A stretch of DNA of 30,085 nucleotides from Prevotella sp. UBA1705 (GTDB lineage Bacteria; Bacteroidota; Bacteroidia; Bacteroidales; Bacteroidaceae), in contig DCJH01000042.1 in the NCBI GenBank assembly GCA_002317385.1, positions 1 through 30,085 on the forward strand, written 5' to 3'. The position numbers were made by a program, and so were the translations under genes. A model generated the notes under the pieces. It saw nothing but the letters and a program-made list of their open reading frames with translations, was not told where the DNA came from and did not search any database. How positions within the stretch are numbered: position 1 is the first letter of the stretch; the number at the start of each line of letters is the position of its first letter. Shown piece after piece: positions 23,910-30,085 of the stretch.

Positions 23910-24431
23910 AGGAAAACATCATTTTATCGTTGCTACGCCACAATTTACAGACCACATTTTCTTCGGGAAAACCTCACGACTTTTGATTTGTAAAAATAGT
24001 TCTGAATAAAACGGCGAGAAATATTTCCTGAAATAGAAAAGCGCACGAGGTGGTCAGCGCAGGATTACCTCGTTTTCGTACCATGAGATAGGGGCGGTTT
24101 CGCGTTAAGGGCCTTTTCGTCTGGGGATAAAGTAGTAATCGTGATGCCATAAGGGCCTGATGGCATTGTCATATCGGCCTAATGGGGATGGCATGATGGC
24201 CTCTTCGCCCTGCGAAAAGGCCCTTTTCGCAAAGCCTTGAAATGTCAACATTTTACAAGTCTCTATGTCTCAGCAGGTTCTAACAAGCCCATTTTTCGCG
24301 TATTCTCCACCAAAGATTTTGTGTTTTAGAATACGCGCTGGATTTCGAGGCATTGTTCAAGGATTTTCATTAGGATTTTCTTTTGGGGCAATCAGATATG
24401 GGGATTGGCGGTTTTTCCGGCTTGCGCGGAG
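23910..24431. other. Gene-free spacer with degenerate TACC array and palindromes
   Basis: No gene is seen. It holds a degraded fourth copy of the TACC/TTTTCG array (24061-24145, steps of 24, 17 and 22 bp), a 21-bp perfect palindrome at 24211-24231 (core GAAAAGGCCCTTTTC, also at 17873-17887) and a hairpin with 10-bp perfect arms CGCGTATTCT/AGAATACGCG at 24297-24306 and 24328-24337. Confidence 0.65.
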
Positions 24432-24661
24432 AACATAAGGACACAGAACTTTTCAGAATGACATATTTTCCTGCCATTGAAGCCATGACAAAAGAAACGC
24501 TCCGCGTTTCATAAGGACAGACTAATATGCGCTGCGGGTAGTCGGCAACGCAACCAAGAGGGTAATAAATCTGTCATTATGAAACGCGGAGCGTTTCTTT
24601 TGTCATGGGGGCGACCAAGTTTTCTTATGTCATTCTGTTAAAAATATTATGTCCTTATGTT
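24432..24661. repeat. Nested inverted repeat, 230 bp, with perfect 32-bp inner arms
   Basis: Three nested perfect arms: 24432-24443/24650-24661 (AACATAAGGACA), 24454-24465/24626-24637 (CAGAATGACATA) and 24483-24514/24577-24608 (32 bp, core GAAACGCTCCGCGTTTC). The central 62 bases are unpaired. The ATAAGGACA word recurs just inside the inner arm (24511) and in the neighbouring 22-bp array. No gene is seen in it. Confidence 0.85.
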
Positions 24662-24674
24662 AGAAATCAATCTG

Positions 24675-24750
24675 TAGTTATGTCCCAGAAATTATGTAGT
24701 TATGTCCTTAAAATGATGTAGTTATGTCCTTAAAATGATGTAGTTATGTC
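24675..24750. repeat. 22-bp tandem repeat ending at the methyltransferase stop codon
   Basis: TAGTTATGTC starts at 24675, 24697, 24719 and 24741, exactly 22 bp apart, with nearly identical TTAAAATGATG tails. The last unit abuts the minus-strand stop codon (24750-24752). Confidence 0.92.
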
Positions 24751-25979
24751 TAAACCCCACCCCGTTCACACACAAGAATGATGTGTCTCCCGCCCCAAGT
24801 GGTCGCAAACAGGTATGTGCTGCCACCATCGCGCAGCTTCAGACGCTTGCGCAACTCTGCCACCGACAACGGGAAATTGCGCGTAGCGATGTTGGCCTGA
24901 CTCACCCCTTGCAGCGCCTCGCGCAGCTCCCGCCTGTTCATGGTCGACACCCTCGTGATGCGAAACTGGCGCCCGGGGAAGCCCTCCACAGGCCCATCGG
25001 CGACAAAAAGATGAGAATTGCGGTCTACCATCCGTAGCCCATACTCGGCCGCCACCTCGCGGAAGCACCCCGCCTTCATGATGCTCGCATTGGGCACCAG
25101 CAGCCATCCCTCGATGGTCTGCGCCGACTCGGGCACATACGCGCCCTCAGAGCCACCCGAAACACCCTGTGGTGTGTAGACGAACAGCTCGTCGTCGTTG
25201 GCGCAATAGACGCGCAGCGGCTCCTCCGAGCGCGTGATGGCCAGCAGAAGCTCCTTGCATTCGCCGCCCACAGACACAATGTGCACCTCGCAGCCCGTGC
25301 CTTCAGGGCACAGCTGGCGCAGCGCCTCGTGCCAGTCGAGCATGGGCGAGAGCTTCAACAAGAGCAAGTCGCTCTTGGCGAGAAGTTCTGCGCGCAGCGC
25401 GGTCACGTCGGGCTCGCAGTCGCTCAGGCCAAACACCTTCTGCCCATGGTCGCCGCGGCGTGCAGGGTCGAGATAGAGCAGGGTGGGCGAGGGCCTGTCG
25501 GTACCCTCGGGAAGCGCCTGCAGCACCTCGGCGCTCTCGGCGCAGCGCACCACCGACGTAGTATCGCCCAGCGCGTGGAGATTGTGCCTCACCATGGCGG
25601 CGAGCGCCTCGTTGCGCTCCACATAGGTGGCATGGGCGAAGCCTCGGGAGAGGTAAAAGAAGTCGACGCCGAAGCCCCCAGTGAGGTCGGCCATGGTGCT
25701 CTCGGGCGAAAGGCGGGGCAGCAGCCGGCGCACGATGCCCTGCTTGTAGAGCGCTGTCTGCTCCGAACTGCATTGCTCCATATTGAGATGGGGCGGATAG
25801 ACCACCTCGTGGCAGGCCGCCCAGAGGGGCAACTTGTGGCGGGCCGTCTGCCATCCCTGAATCTGCTGGAGGGCCTCTGTCAGGTCTACGGCAGCATCCC
25901 TACTACCGAGGAGCGCCAGCTGCCTCACGTCGGCCTCGCGATGGGTCAAAATGAACTGCTGAGTGGGCTGATTAATCAT
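24750..25979 (-). CDS. Class I SAM-dependent methyltransferase with THUMP-like C-terminal domain
   Basis: 409 residues from Met at 25979 (MINQPTQQFILTHREADVRQLALL); the longer frame to 26075 lies in promoter sequence. An N-terminal helical domain is followed by a Rossmann fold with SAM motif MADLTGGFGVDFFYLSRGF and a probable catalytic segment LLYLDPARRG, then a ferredoxin-like and THUMP-like C terminus. The Bacteroidetes family (for example PG_1098-type proteins) is thought to act on RNA, but the substrate is not established. A 22-bp repeat array starts at its stop codon. Monocistronic by context. Confidence 0.88.
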   Translation of the reverse strand: MINQPTQQFILTHREADVRQLALLGSRDAAVDLTEALQQIQGWQTARHKLPLWAACHEVVYPPHLNMEQCSSEQTALYKQGIVRRLLPRLSPESTMADLTGGFGVDFFYLSRGFAHATYVERNEALAAMVRHNLHALGDTTSVVRCAESAEVLQALPEGTDRPSPTLLYLDPARRGDHGQKVFGLSDCEPDVTALRAELLAKSDLLLLKLSPMLDWHEALRQLCPEGTGCEVHIVSVGGECKELLLAITRSEEPLRVYCANDDELFVYTPQGVSGGSEGAYVPESAQTIEGWLLVPNASIMKAGCFREVAAEYGLRMVDRNSHLFVADGPVEGFPGRQFRITRVSTMNRRELREALQGVSQANIATRNFPLSVAELRKRLKLRDGGSTYLFATTWGGRHIILVCERGGV

Positions 25980-25985
25980 ATTTTG

Positions 25986-25993
25986 CAAATTTA
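25986..25993 (-). promoter_or_regulatory. -7 element of the methyltransferase gene
   Basis: TAAATTTG on the minus strand a few bases before the ATG at 25979. It leaves almost no leader, and no -33 TTTG is at normal distance, so the assignment is weak. Confidence 0.35.
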
Positions 25994-26068
25994 CTAAAAA
26001 ACTATACCGATTTTTGGATTCCTCATGTTTTTTTAATGATTTTGTAGTAAATAAATATGGCCCAAGGT

Positions 26069-26100
26069 GTTGCAACCTATTGATATTTTGCCTATTTTTG
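26069..26100 (+). promoter_or_regulatory. Promoter of the 37-codon gene
   Basis: GTTG at 26069-26072, 20-bp spacer, TATTTTTG at 26093-26100. Predicted transcript starts near 26107. Confidence 0.6.
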
Positions 26101-26143
26101 CAATGACAGATAACTGATTACTCACCTTTTTAAAACTACTGTG

Positions 26144-26257
26144 ATGACAAAGAAAATTGAAACCCTGGCTGGGGTCTTCGAGGAGCAGGTGCCCCTGCCG
26201 AAGAAACCCGAGAACGACCCGCCGCAGAAACTCGGTGGCGAGGTATGGTATCAGTAA
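26144..26257 (+). CDS. 37-residue small protein of unknown function
   Basis: Reads MTKKIETLAGVFEEQVPLPK and continues KPENDPPQKLGGEVWYQ to a TAA. It has a Bacteroidetes promoter about 45 bp upstream, an ATG preceded by A/T-rich bases, and an intrinsic terminator about 80 bp after its stop, so it is a complete transcription unit of about 270 nt. Codon use resembles the neighbouring genes. The proline-, lysine- and glutamate-rich sequence has no hydrophobic segment and no family I recognise. A structured regulatory RNA with an accidental frame is the main alternative; TAATCTTT and AAAGATTA around the stop codon could pair. Confidence 0.55.
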   Translation: MTKKIETLAGVFEEQVPLPKKPENDPPQKLGGEVWYQ

Positions 26258-26338
26258 TCTTTTGTGGCCCAACGTGTTGAGCCAAAGATTATCCGATAGA
26301 TTCATCGGCTGCCCCGCGCAGCACGTCTATTATAATAC

Positions 26339-26376
26339 AAGAGAGGGACTCCAGGTGGGTCTCTCTCTTTTTGTTA
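26339..26376 (+). terminator. Intrinsic terminator of the 37-codon unit
   Basis: Stem AAGAGAGGGAC (26339-26349) with GTCTCTCTCTT (26359-26369), one wobble pair, followed by TTTTTGTT. Confidence 0.8.
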
Positions 26377-26485
26377 TCCGGTAGTCTGATAGGCCCTGCC
26401 TATCGCCAGTGTGTGGCGCGCCCTTCATCACCCAAACTCCATCGGGGCGGGAGGCTCTGCAGGAAATGCTGCGCACATAAAAAGG

Positions 26486-26528
26486 CAAACTGCGCGAATC
26501 CATAGAGACTATGGTTTCGCGCAGTTTG
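26486..26528 (-). terminator. Intrinsic terminator of the calycin-like gene
   Basis: Twenty-bp stem with one mismatch (26486-26505 and 26509-26528, start CAAACTGCGCGAA) and loop AGA; on the minus strand it is followed by CCTTTTTATG. It lies about 50 bp after the minus-strand stop. Confidence 0.8.
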
Positions 26529-26578
26529 AGAGTTGCTCACAGTGTGGTTATCCCCTTAACAGTGGGGCCACACGTCGC

Positions 26579-27094
26579 TTATGGCGCAGCTGTAGGGTCC
26601 ATAGGGGCCTCTGTGGGTGCAGCATCGGGCTTAGCCCCGGCAAAGACTATGCGAAGATGACCGGCGTCGCCCACTTGATAAGTGAGCGTGAGGCTCATGT
26701 CGTTGCCCCTGACGCTGCTTTCATTGGTTTCGATGGACATGGTACCCTGCACGGTTTTTCCATCCTTCGTGGTGAGTTCCATGGCGGTAGGCTCCTGCAT
26801 CAGCCTTACCTCTGTGCCCGACGATGCGTCAAGCTTCACCTTGTCCAACGTGATGTCGTTAAAGTTCAGGTATCCGGTGCTCACATTGGTCAGGGTAAGG
26901 CGGCAGGTGCCGTCACCATTGTCGGCAAGAGTAGCCTCACCATCTACCGGAGTAGACTGCTTCTCTACGGAGTCTTTCACTGCCGTGTAAACTTTTCCGG
27001 AATAGGTTCCGACCACGTTTTTCACGGTTTCCTGGGCATGTATCGTACCTGCAAACAATGCTGTCATACATAAGATTGACAATAGCTTCTTCAT
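26579..27094 (-). CDS. Secreted calycin-like beta-barrel protein
   Basis: 171 residues. Signal peptide MKKLLSILCMTALFAGTIHA is followed by a small domain that alternates hydrophobic and polar residues in short beta strands (VVGTYSGKVYTAVK, GDGTCRLTLTNVS, KVKLDASSG, MSLTLTYQVG, LRIVFAG), fitting the Bacteroidetes calycin-like/lipocalin-type beta-barrel family of unknown ligand. The tail is proline- and alanine-rich (PTEAPMDPTAAP). There is no lipobox cysteine at the cleavage site, so it is probably periplasmic or exported and not lipid-anchored. It is a single gene with its own promoter and terminator. Confidence 0.8.
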   Translation of the reverse strand: MKKLLSILCMTALFAGTIHAQETVKNVVGTYSGKVYTAVKDSVEKQSTPVDGEATLADNGDGTCRLTLTNVSTGYLNFNDITLDKVKLDASSGTEVRLMQEPTAMELTTKDGKTVQGTMSIETNESSVRGNDMSLTLTYQVGDAGHLRIVFAGAKPDAAPTEAPMDPTAAP

Positions 27095-27195
27095 AATTTT
27101 TCCTTTCGTGTGATATAGTTAATACTAAACTTCAACTGTTTTTTCATGATCAAATCCGGAAATGAAACATACTTCACAGTATTCGAAGAACGTTG

Positions 27196-27227
27196 CAAAC
27201 TTAGGAAAAAGACCGTTTGCTCACAAA
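27196..27227 (-). promoter_or_regulatory. Promoter of the calycin-like gene
   Basis: Minus strand TTTG (27224-27227), 20-bp spacer and TAAGTTTG (27196-27203); predicted start about 27189, giving a leader of about 95 nt. Confidence 0.7.
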
Positions 27228-27535
27228 AAAATACAGACATTTTATTGCAATTACACATTTTTTGGGGAAAAATCTAACATTCTGTAACATTCCGAATGGT
27301 ATTGTTTGATTTTATAAACAATATTTGGTGCTTTTGCTTCAGAATGATATATCAGGTCGGAAAAGGTAGAAAACGATAGTCGTCTTCGCCTGGTGATACC
27401 ATCAGACAGCCAATTTCATATAGCATCCAACCCATCAAGACAACGCCGCTGCGGCAGGAAACGGGCACATGGAGGGCAGCCGAGGAGGAAGATTGCCATG
27501 GCATGGCAGCGCGACGCGGGGCCTCCTCGGGCTGG
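27228..27535. other. Spacer between the calycin-like promoter and the sdhB terminator
   Basis: The part up to about 27330 is A/T-rich, the rest G/C-rich. I see no gene, tandem repeat or recognisable RNA; short frames have no supporting signals. Confidence 0.4.
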
Positions 27536-27575
27536 AAAAAGTAAAGCCCGCAAGCAGAAATCTGCTTGCGGGCTT
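27536..27575 (-). terminator. Intrinsic terminator of sdhA-sdhB
   Basis: Perfect 15-bp stem (27544-27558 and 27561-27575, start AAGCCCGCAAGCAGA) with a tight loop, followed on the minus strand by TACTTTTTCC, about 40 bp after the sdhB stop. Confidence 0.85.
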
Positions 27576-27615
27576 CACCATAATATATAGTCTTCCGTCA
27601 GGAAGCACTGCGGTC

Positions 27616-28371
27616 TTAGTCGGCCAACTTAGCTGCGATGAACTCGCGGTTAAGGCGTGCGATGTTGGCAATAGACTCATTCTTCGGGCACTCAGCCTCG
27701 CAGGCGCGGGTGTTGGTGCAGTTTCCGAAACCGAGCTCCTCCATTTTGGCAATCATGTTCTTAGCGCGGCGTGCAGCCTCGGGGCGACCCTGGGGAAGCA
27801 ATGCCAGCTGGCTCACCTTAGAACTCAGGAAGAGCATGGCAGAACCATTCTTGCAAGCAGCCACGCAGGCACCGCAACCGATGCAGGTGGCGCAGTCCAT
27901 GGCCTCGTCGGCATTCTGCTTAGGAATCAAGATGGCATTGGCATCCTGAGCCTGACCGGTGCGAACGCTGGTGTAACCACCGGCGGCGATGATCTTGTCG
28001 AAGGCCGAACGATCTACCATACAGTCCTTGATCACGGGGAAAGCAGCCGAGCGCCAGGGCTCCACGGTGATGACATCGCCATCGTTGAAGCGGCGCATGT
28101 AGAGCTGGCAGGTGGTGGCTCCCTGGCCAGGTCCGTGGGGATGGCCGTTGATATAGAGTGAGCACATACCGCAGATACCTTCGCGACAGTCGTGGTCGAA
28201 TACGAAAGGCTCCTTGTTATCTTCAATGAGCTGCTCGTTGAGAATATCCAGCATTTCGAGGAATGAGGTATCGCCGGGGATATCCTTCATCTCAAAGGAG
28301 TCGAAATGGCCCTCTGCTGTAGGACCGTTCTGACGCCATACTTTCAGTGTGAATGATATATTCTTATCCAT
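27616..28371 (-). CDS. sdhB: Succinate dehydrogenase/fumarate reductase iron-sulfur subunit
   Basis: 251 residues. Electron-transfer subunit of complex II, on the cytoplasmic face of the inner membrane. [2Fe-2S] site: DCREGICGMC (Cys62, 67, 70) and Cys88 in GATTC. C-terminal ferredoxin part: CATCIGCGAC (Cys160, 163, 166, 169) with Cys173, and CTNTRACEAEC (Cys218, 224, 228), which supply the [4Fe-4S] and [3Fe-4S] clusters. In gut Bacteroidales the enzyme usually works as a fumarate reductase in anaerobic respiration, making succinate; direction is not readable from sequence. It starts 16 bp after the flavoprotein gene in one operon and is the last gene before a strong terminator. Confidence 0.96.
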   Translation of the reverse strand: MDKNISFTLKVWRQNGPTAEGHFDSFEMKDIPGDTSFLEMLDILNEQLIEDNKEPFVFDHDCREGICGMCSLYINGHPHGPGQGATTCQLYMRRFNDGDVITVEPWRSAAFPVIKDCMVDRSAFDKIIAAGGYTSVRTGQAQDANAILIPKQNADEAMDCATCIGCGACVAACKNGSAMLFLSSKVSQLALLPQGRPEAARRAKNMIAKMEELGFGNCTNTRACEAECPKNESIANIARLNREFIAAKLAD

Positions 28372-28387
28372 TTTGTTGATTCCTTAA

Positions 28388-30085
28388 TTATGATTTATAG
28401 TTTCTGGTCTGAACCTTGATGGCCTCGTAGTTCAGCGGTTCCTTGAGCAACTCGGGAGCTACATCGTCGGAACCCTGGTACTTCCAGCAGCCCACGTACA
28501 TGAAGTTCTCGTCGTCGCGCTTGGCTTCACCCTCCTCTGTCTTGCTCTCCTCGCGGAAATGACCACCACAGCTCTCGTTGCGGTGCAGGGCATCGTAGGC
28601 CATGAGCTCGCCCATGGTGATGAAGTCGCGGAGGTGGATAGCCTTGTCGAGCTCCACGTTGAGTCCTTCCTTAGAGCCGGGGATGCGCACGTGCTCGTTG
28701 AACTCCACGCGAATCTGCTTCAACATCTGCAGGGCCTTCTTCAATCCCTCCTCGTCGCGGGCCATGCCTACGTAGTTCCAGAGGATGTTGTAGAGACGCT
28801 TGTGGATGGAGTCTACGCTCTCGTCGTGGAACTTAGTCTCCATCAGGCGATCGATTTCAGCCTGTACACCCTTCTCGGCCTCGTCGAATTCGGGCAGGTC
28901 TGTGGTAAAGCGCGGAACGGTAATCTGGTCAGACAGATAGTTCTGCATGGTATAAGGAATCACGAAATAACCGTCGCTCAGACCCTGCATCAGTGCGGAA
29001 GCACCGAGTCGGTTGGCACCATGGTCGGAGAAGTTGCACTCTCCGAGGGCGAAAAGGCCCTTCACAGAGGTCTGCAGCTCATAGTCTACCCAGAGGCCGC
29101 CCATGGTGTAGTGGATGGCAGGATAGATCATCATCGGGTTCTCGTAGGGGTTGTCGTCGGTAATCTCCTCGTACATATCGAAGAGGTTTCCGTAGCGCTC
29201 GGCCACACGATCACGGCCCAATCGCTGGATGGCCTCATTGAAATCGAGGAACACAGCGAGTCCGGTGTTATTCACACCAAAGCCATGGTCGGTGCGCTCC
29301 TTGGCGGCACGGCTGGCCACGTCGCGGGGAACGAGGTTACCGAATGCCGGATAGCGACGCTCCAAATAGTAGTCGCGGTCGGCCTCGGGGATATCGCGGC
29401 CCTTGATTTCTCCCTTCTGGAGCTTCTTGGCATCCTCGAGTTTCTTGGGCACCCAGATGCGTCCGTCGTTACGGAGAGACTCAGACATCAGCGTGAGCTT
29501 AGACTGCTTGTCGCCGTGAACGGGGATACAGGTGGGGTGGATCTGTACGAAACAGGGGTTGGCAAAGTAGGCACCCTTGCGGTAAGCCTGGATGGCAGCA
29601 GTACAGTTGCAACCCATGGCGTTGGTCGAAAGGAAGTAGGCGTTGCCATATCCGCCGGTGGCGAGACACACAGCGTGGGCTGCATAGCGCTCGAGCTTGC
29701 CGGTAACGAGGTTCTTGGCGATGATACCGCGGGCACGACCATCAATGATTACCACGTCTTCCATCTCGGTACGGGTGTGGAGTTCCACAGTTCCGCTGTT
29801 CACTTCTTTCATCAAAGAAGAGTAGGCGCCGAGCAGAAGTTGCTGACCTGTCTGTCCCTTGGCATAGAAAGTACGGCTCACCTGCACACCGCCAAAGGAG
29901 CGGTTGGCCAGCATACCACCATATTCACGCGCAAAGGGAACGCCCTGAGCAACGCACTGGTCGATAATAGCGGCACTCACTTCAGCCAGTCGATATACGT
30001 TGGCCTCGCGTGCACGGTAGTCGCCTCCCTTAATGGTATCGTAGAAAAGACGGTAGGTGGCGTCGCCGTCGTTCTGGTAGTTCTT
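28388..30085 (-). CDS. sdhA: Succinate dehydrogenase/fumarate reductase flavoprotein subunit, 3' part
   Basis: The frame is open to the right edge, so the N terminus with the FAD-binding dinucleotide motif and the start codon are outside; 565 codons are visible. Active-site marks: FVQIHPTCIP (substrate-binding His), LMSESLRNDGRIWV (equivalent of the E-x-x-R-G capping segment), NLVPRDVASRA (catalytic Arg) and the FAD-contact motif HGANRLGASALMQG. The enzyme interconverts succinate and fumarate with a covalently bound FAD. The C-terminal part (VELDKAIHLRDFITMGELMAYDALHRNESCGGHFREE) is the normal helical tail. A membrane subunit gene, if present, would lie beyond the window to the right. Confidence 0.96.
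   Translation of the reverse strand, partial: KNYQNDGDATYRLFYDTIKGGDYRAREANVYRLAEVSAAIIDQCVAQGVPFAREYGGMLANRSFGGVQVSRTFYAKGQTGQQLLLGAYSSLMKEVNSGTVELHTRTEMEDVVIIDGRARGIIAKNLVTGKLERYAAHAVCLATGGYGNAYFLSTNAMGCNCTAAIQAYRKGAYFANPCFVQIHPTCIPVHGDKQSKLTLMSESLRNDGRIWVPKKLEDAKKLQKGEIKGRDIPEADRDYYLERRYPAFGNLVPRDVASRAAKERTDHGFGVNNTGLAVFLDFNEAIQRLGRDRVAERYGNLFDMYEEITDDNPYENPMMIYPAIHYTMGGLWVDYELQTSVKGLFALGECNFSDHGANRLGASALMQGLSDGYFVIPYTMQNYLSDQITVPRFTTDLPEFDEAEKGVQAEIDRLMETKFHDESVDSIHKRLYNILWNYVGMARDEEGLKKALQMLKQIRVEFNEHVRIPGSKEGLNVELDKAIHLRDFITMGELMAYDALHRNESCGGHFREESKTEEGEAKRDDENFMYVGCWKYQGSDDVAPELLKEPLNYEAIKVQTRNYKS

Noticed and set aside
27228..27535. tRNA or structured RNA in the sdhB-calycin spacer
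   Set aside because: No cloverleaf or strong conserved hairpin apart from the terminator could be found.
1..30085. Prophage, integrative element or IS element
   Set aside because: No integrase, transposase, relaxase, phage or conjugation gene is present; the only mobile-like features are the small non-coding repeats.

Overview
The window looks like chromosomal DNA from a Bacteroidales bacterium, most likely Prevotellaceae (Prevotella/Segatella-like). Evidence: promoters of the Bacteroidetes type (TTTG, 19-20 bp, TAnnTTTG) stand in front of several genes; no Shine-Dalgarno signals are evident; and the gene families are typical of the group (DUF4369-TlpA protein, calycin-like lipoprotein-sized protein, THUMP-like methyltransferase, one-component AraC regulators fused to TPR or membrane domains, a large secreted protein with a sorting-domain-like C terminus). 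No tRNA, rRNA, integrase, transposase, cas gene or CRISPR array was found. Both ends cut a gene: a DEAD-box RNA helicase at the left and the succinate dehydrogenase/fumarate reductase flavoprotein at the right.

Layout. 1-8.3 kb: DEAD-box helicase, TlpA-like thioredoxin (+), then a DAACS-family symporter and a PfkB sugar kinase (-), then a small membrane protein with an M16 peptidase and a nitroreductase (+). 8.3-16.4 kb: a small peptide gene behind a 1209-residue secreted protein (-), a divergent membrane AraC regulator (+), and a TPR-TM-AraC regulator (-). 16.4-17.6 kb: coaD and ybeY (+). 18.5-26 kb: a minus-strand operon of GNAT-like protein, parE, a four-helix-bundle (S23/IVS) protein and an S41 protease, preceded by a THUMP-like methyltransferase. 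26-30 kb: an unlisted 37-codon gene with its own promoter and terminator, a calycin-like secreted protein, and sdhB-sdhA.

The most unusual material is between the genes. At least nine intergenic tandem repeats of unrelated sequence have periods of 22, 44 or 66 bp. Four belong to one family (core TACCTTTTCG, 22-bp period), three of them in the three long spacers between convergent genes, each together with an inverted pair of G/C-rich repeats. Many of the arrays start exactly at a stop codon, one has become the signal peptide of the S41 protease, and another repeat forms the C terminus of the GNAT protein. These are direct observations; that they reflect one repeat-generating process or a BIME-like chromosomal element is inference.
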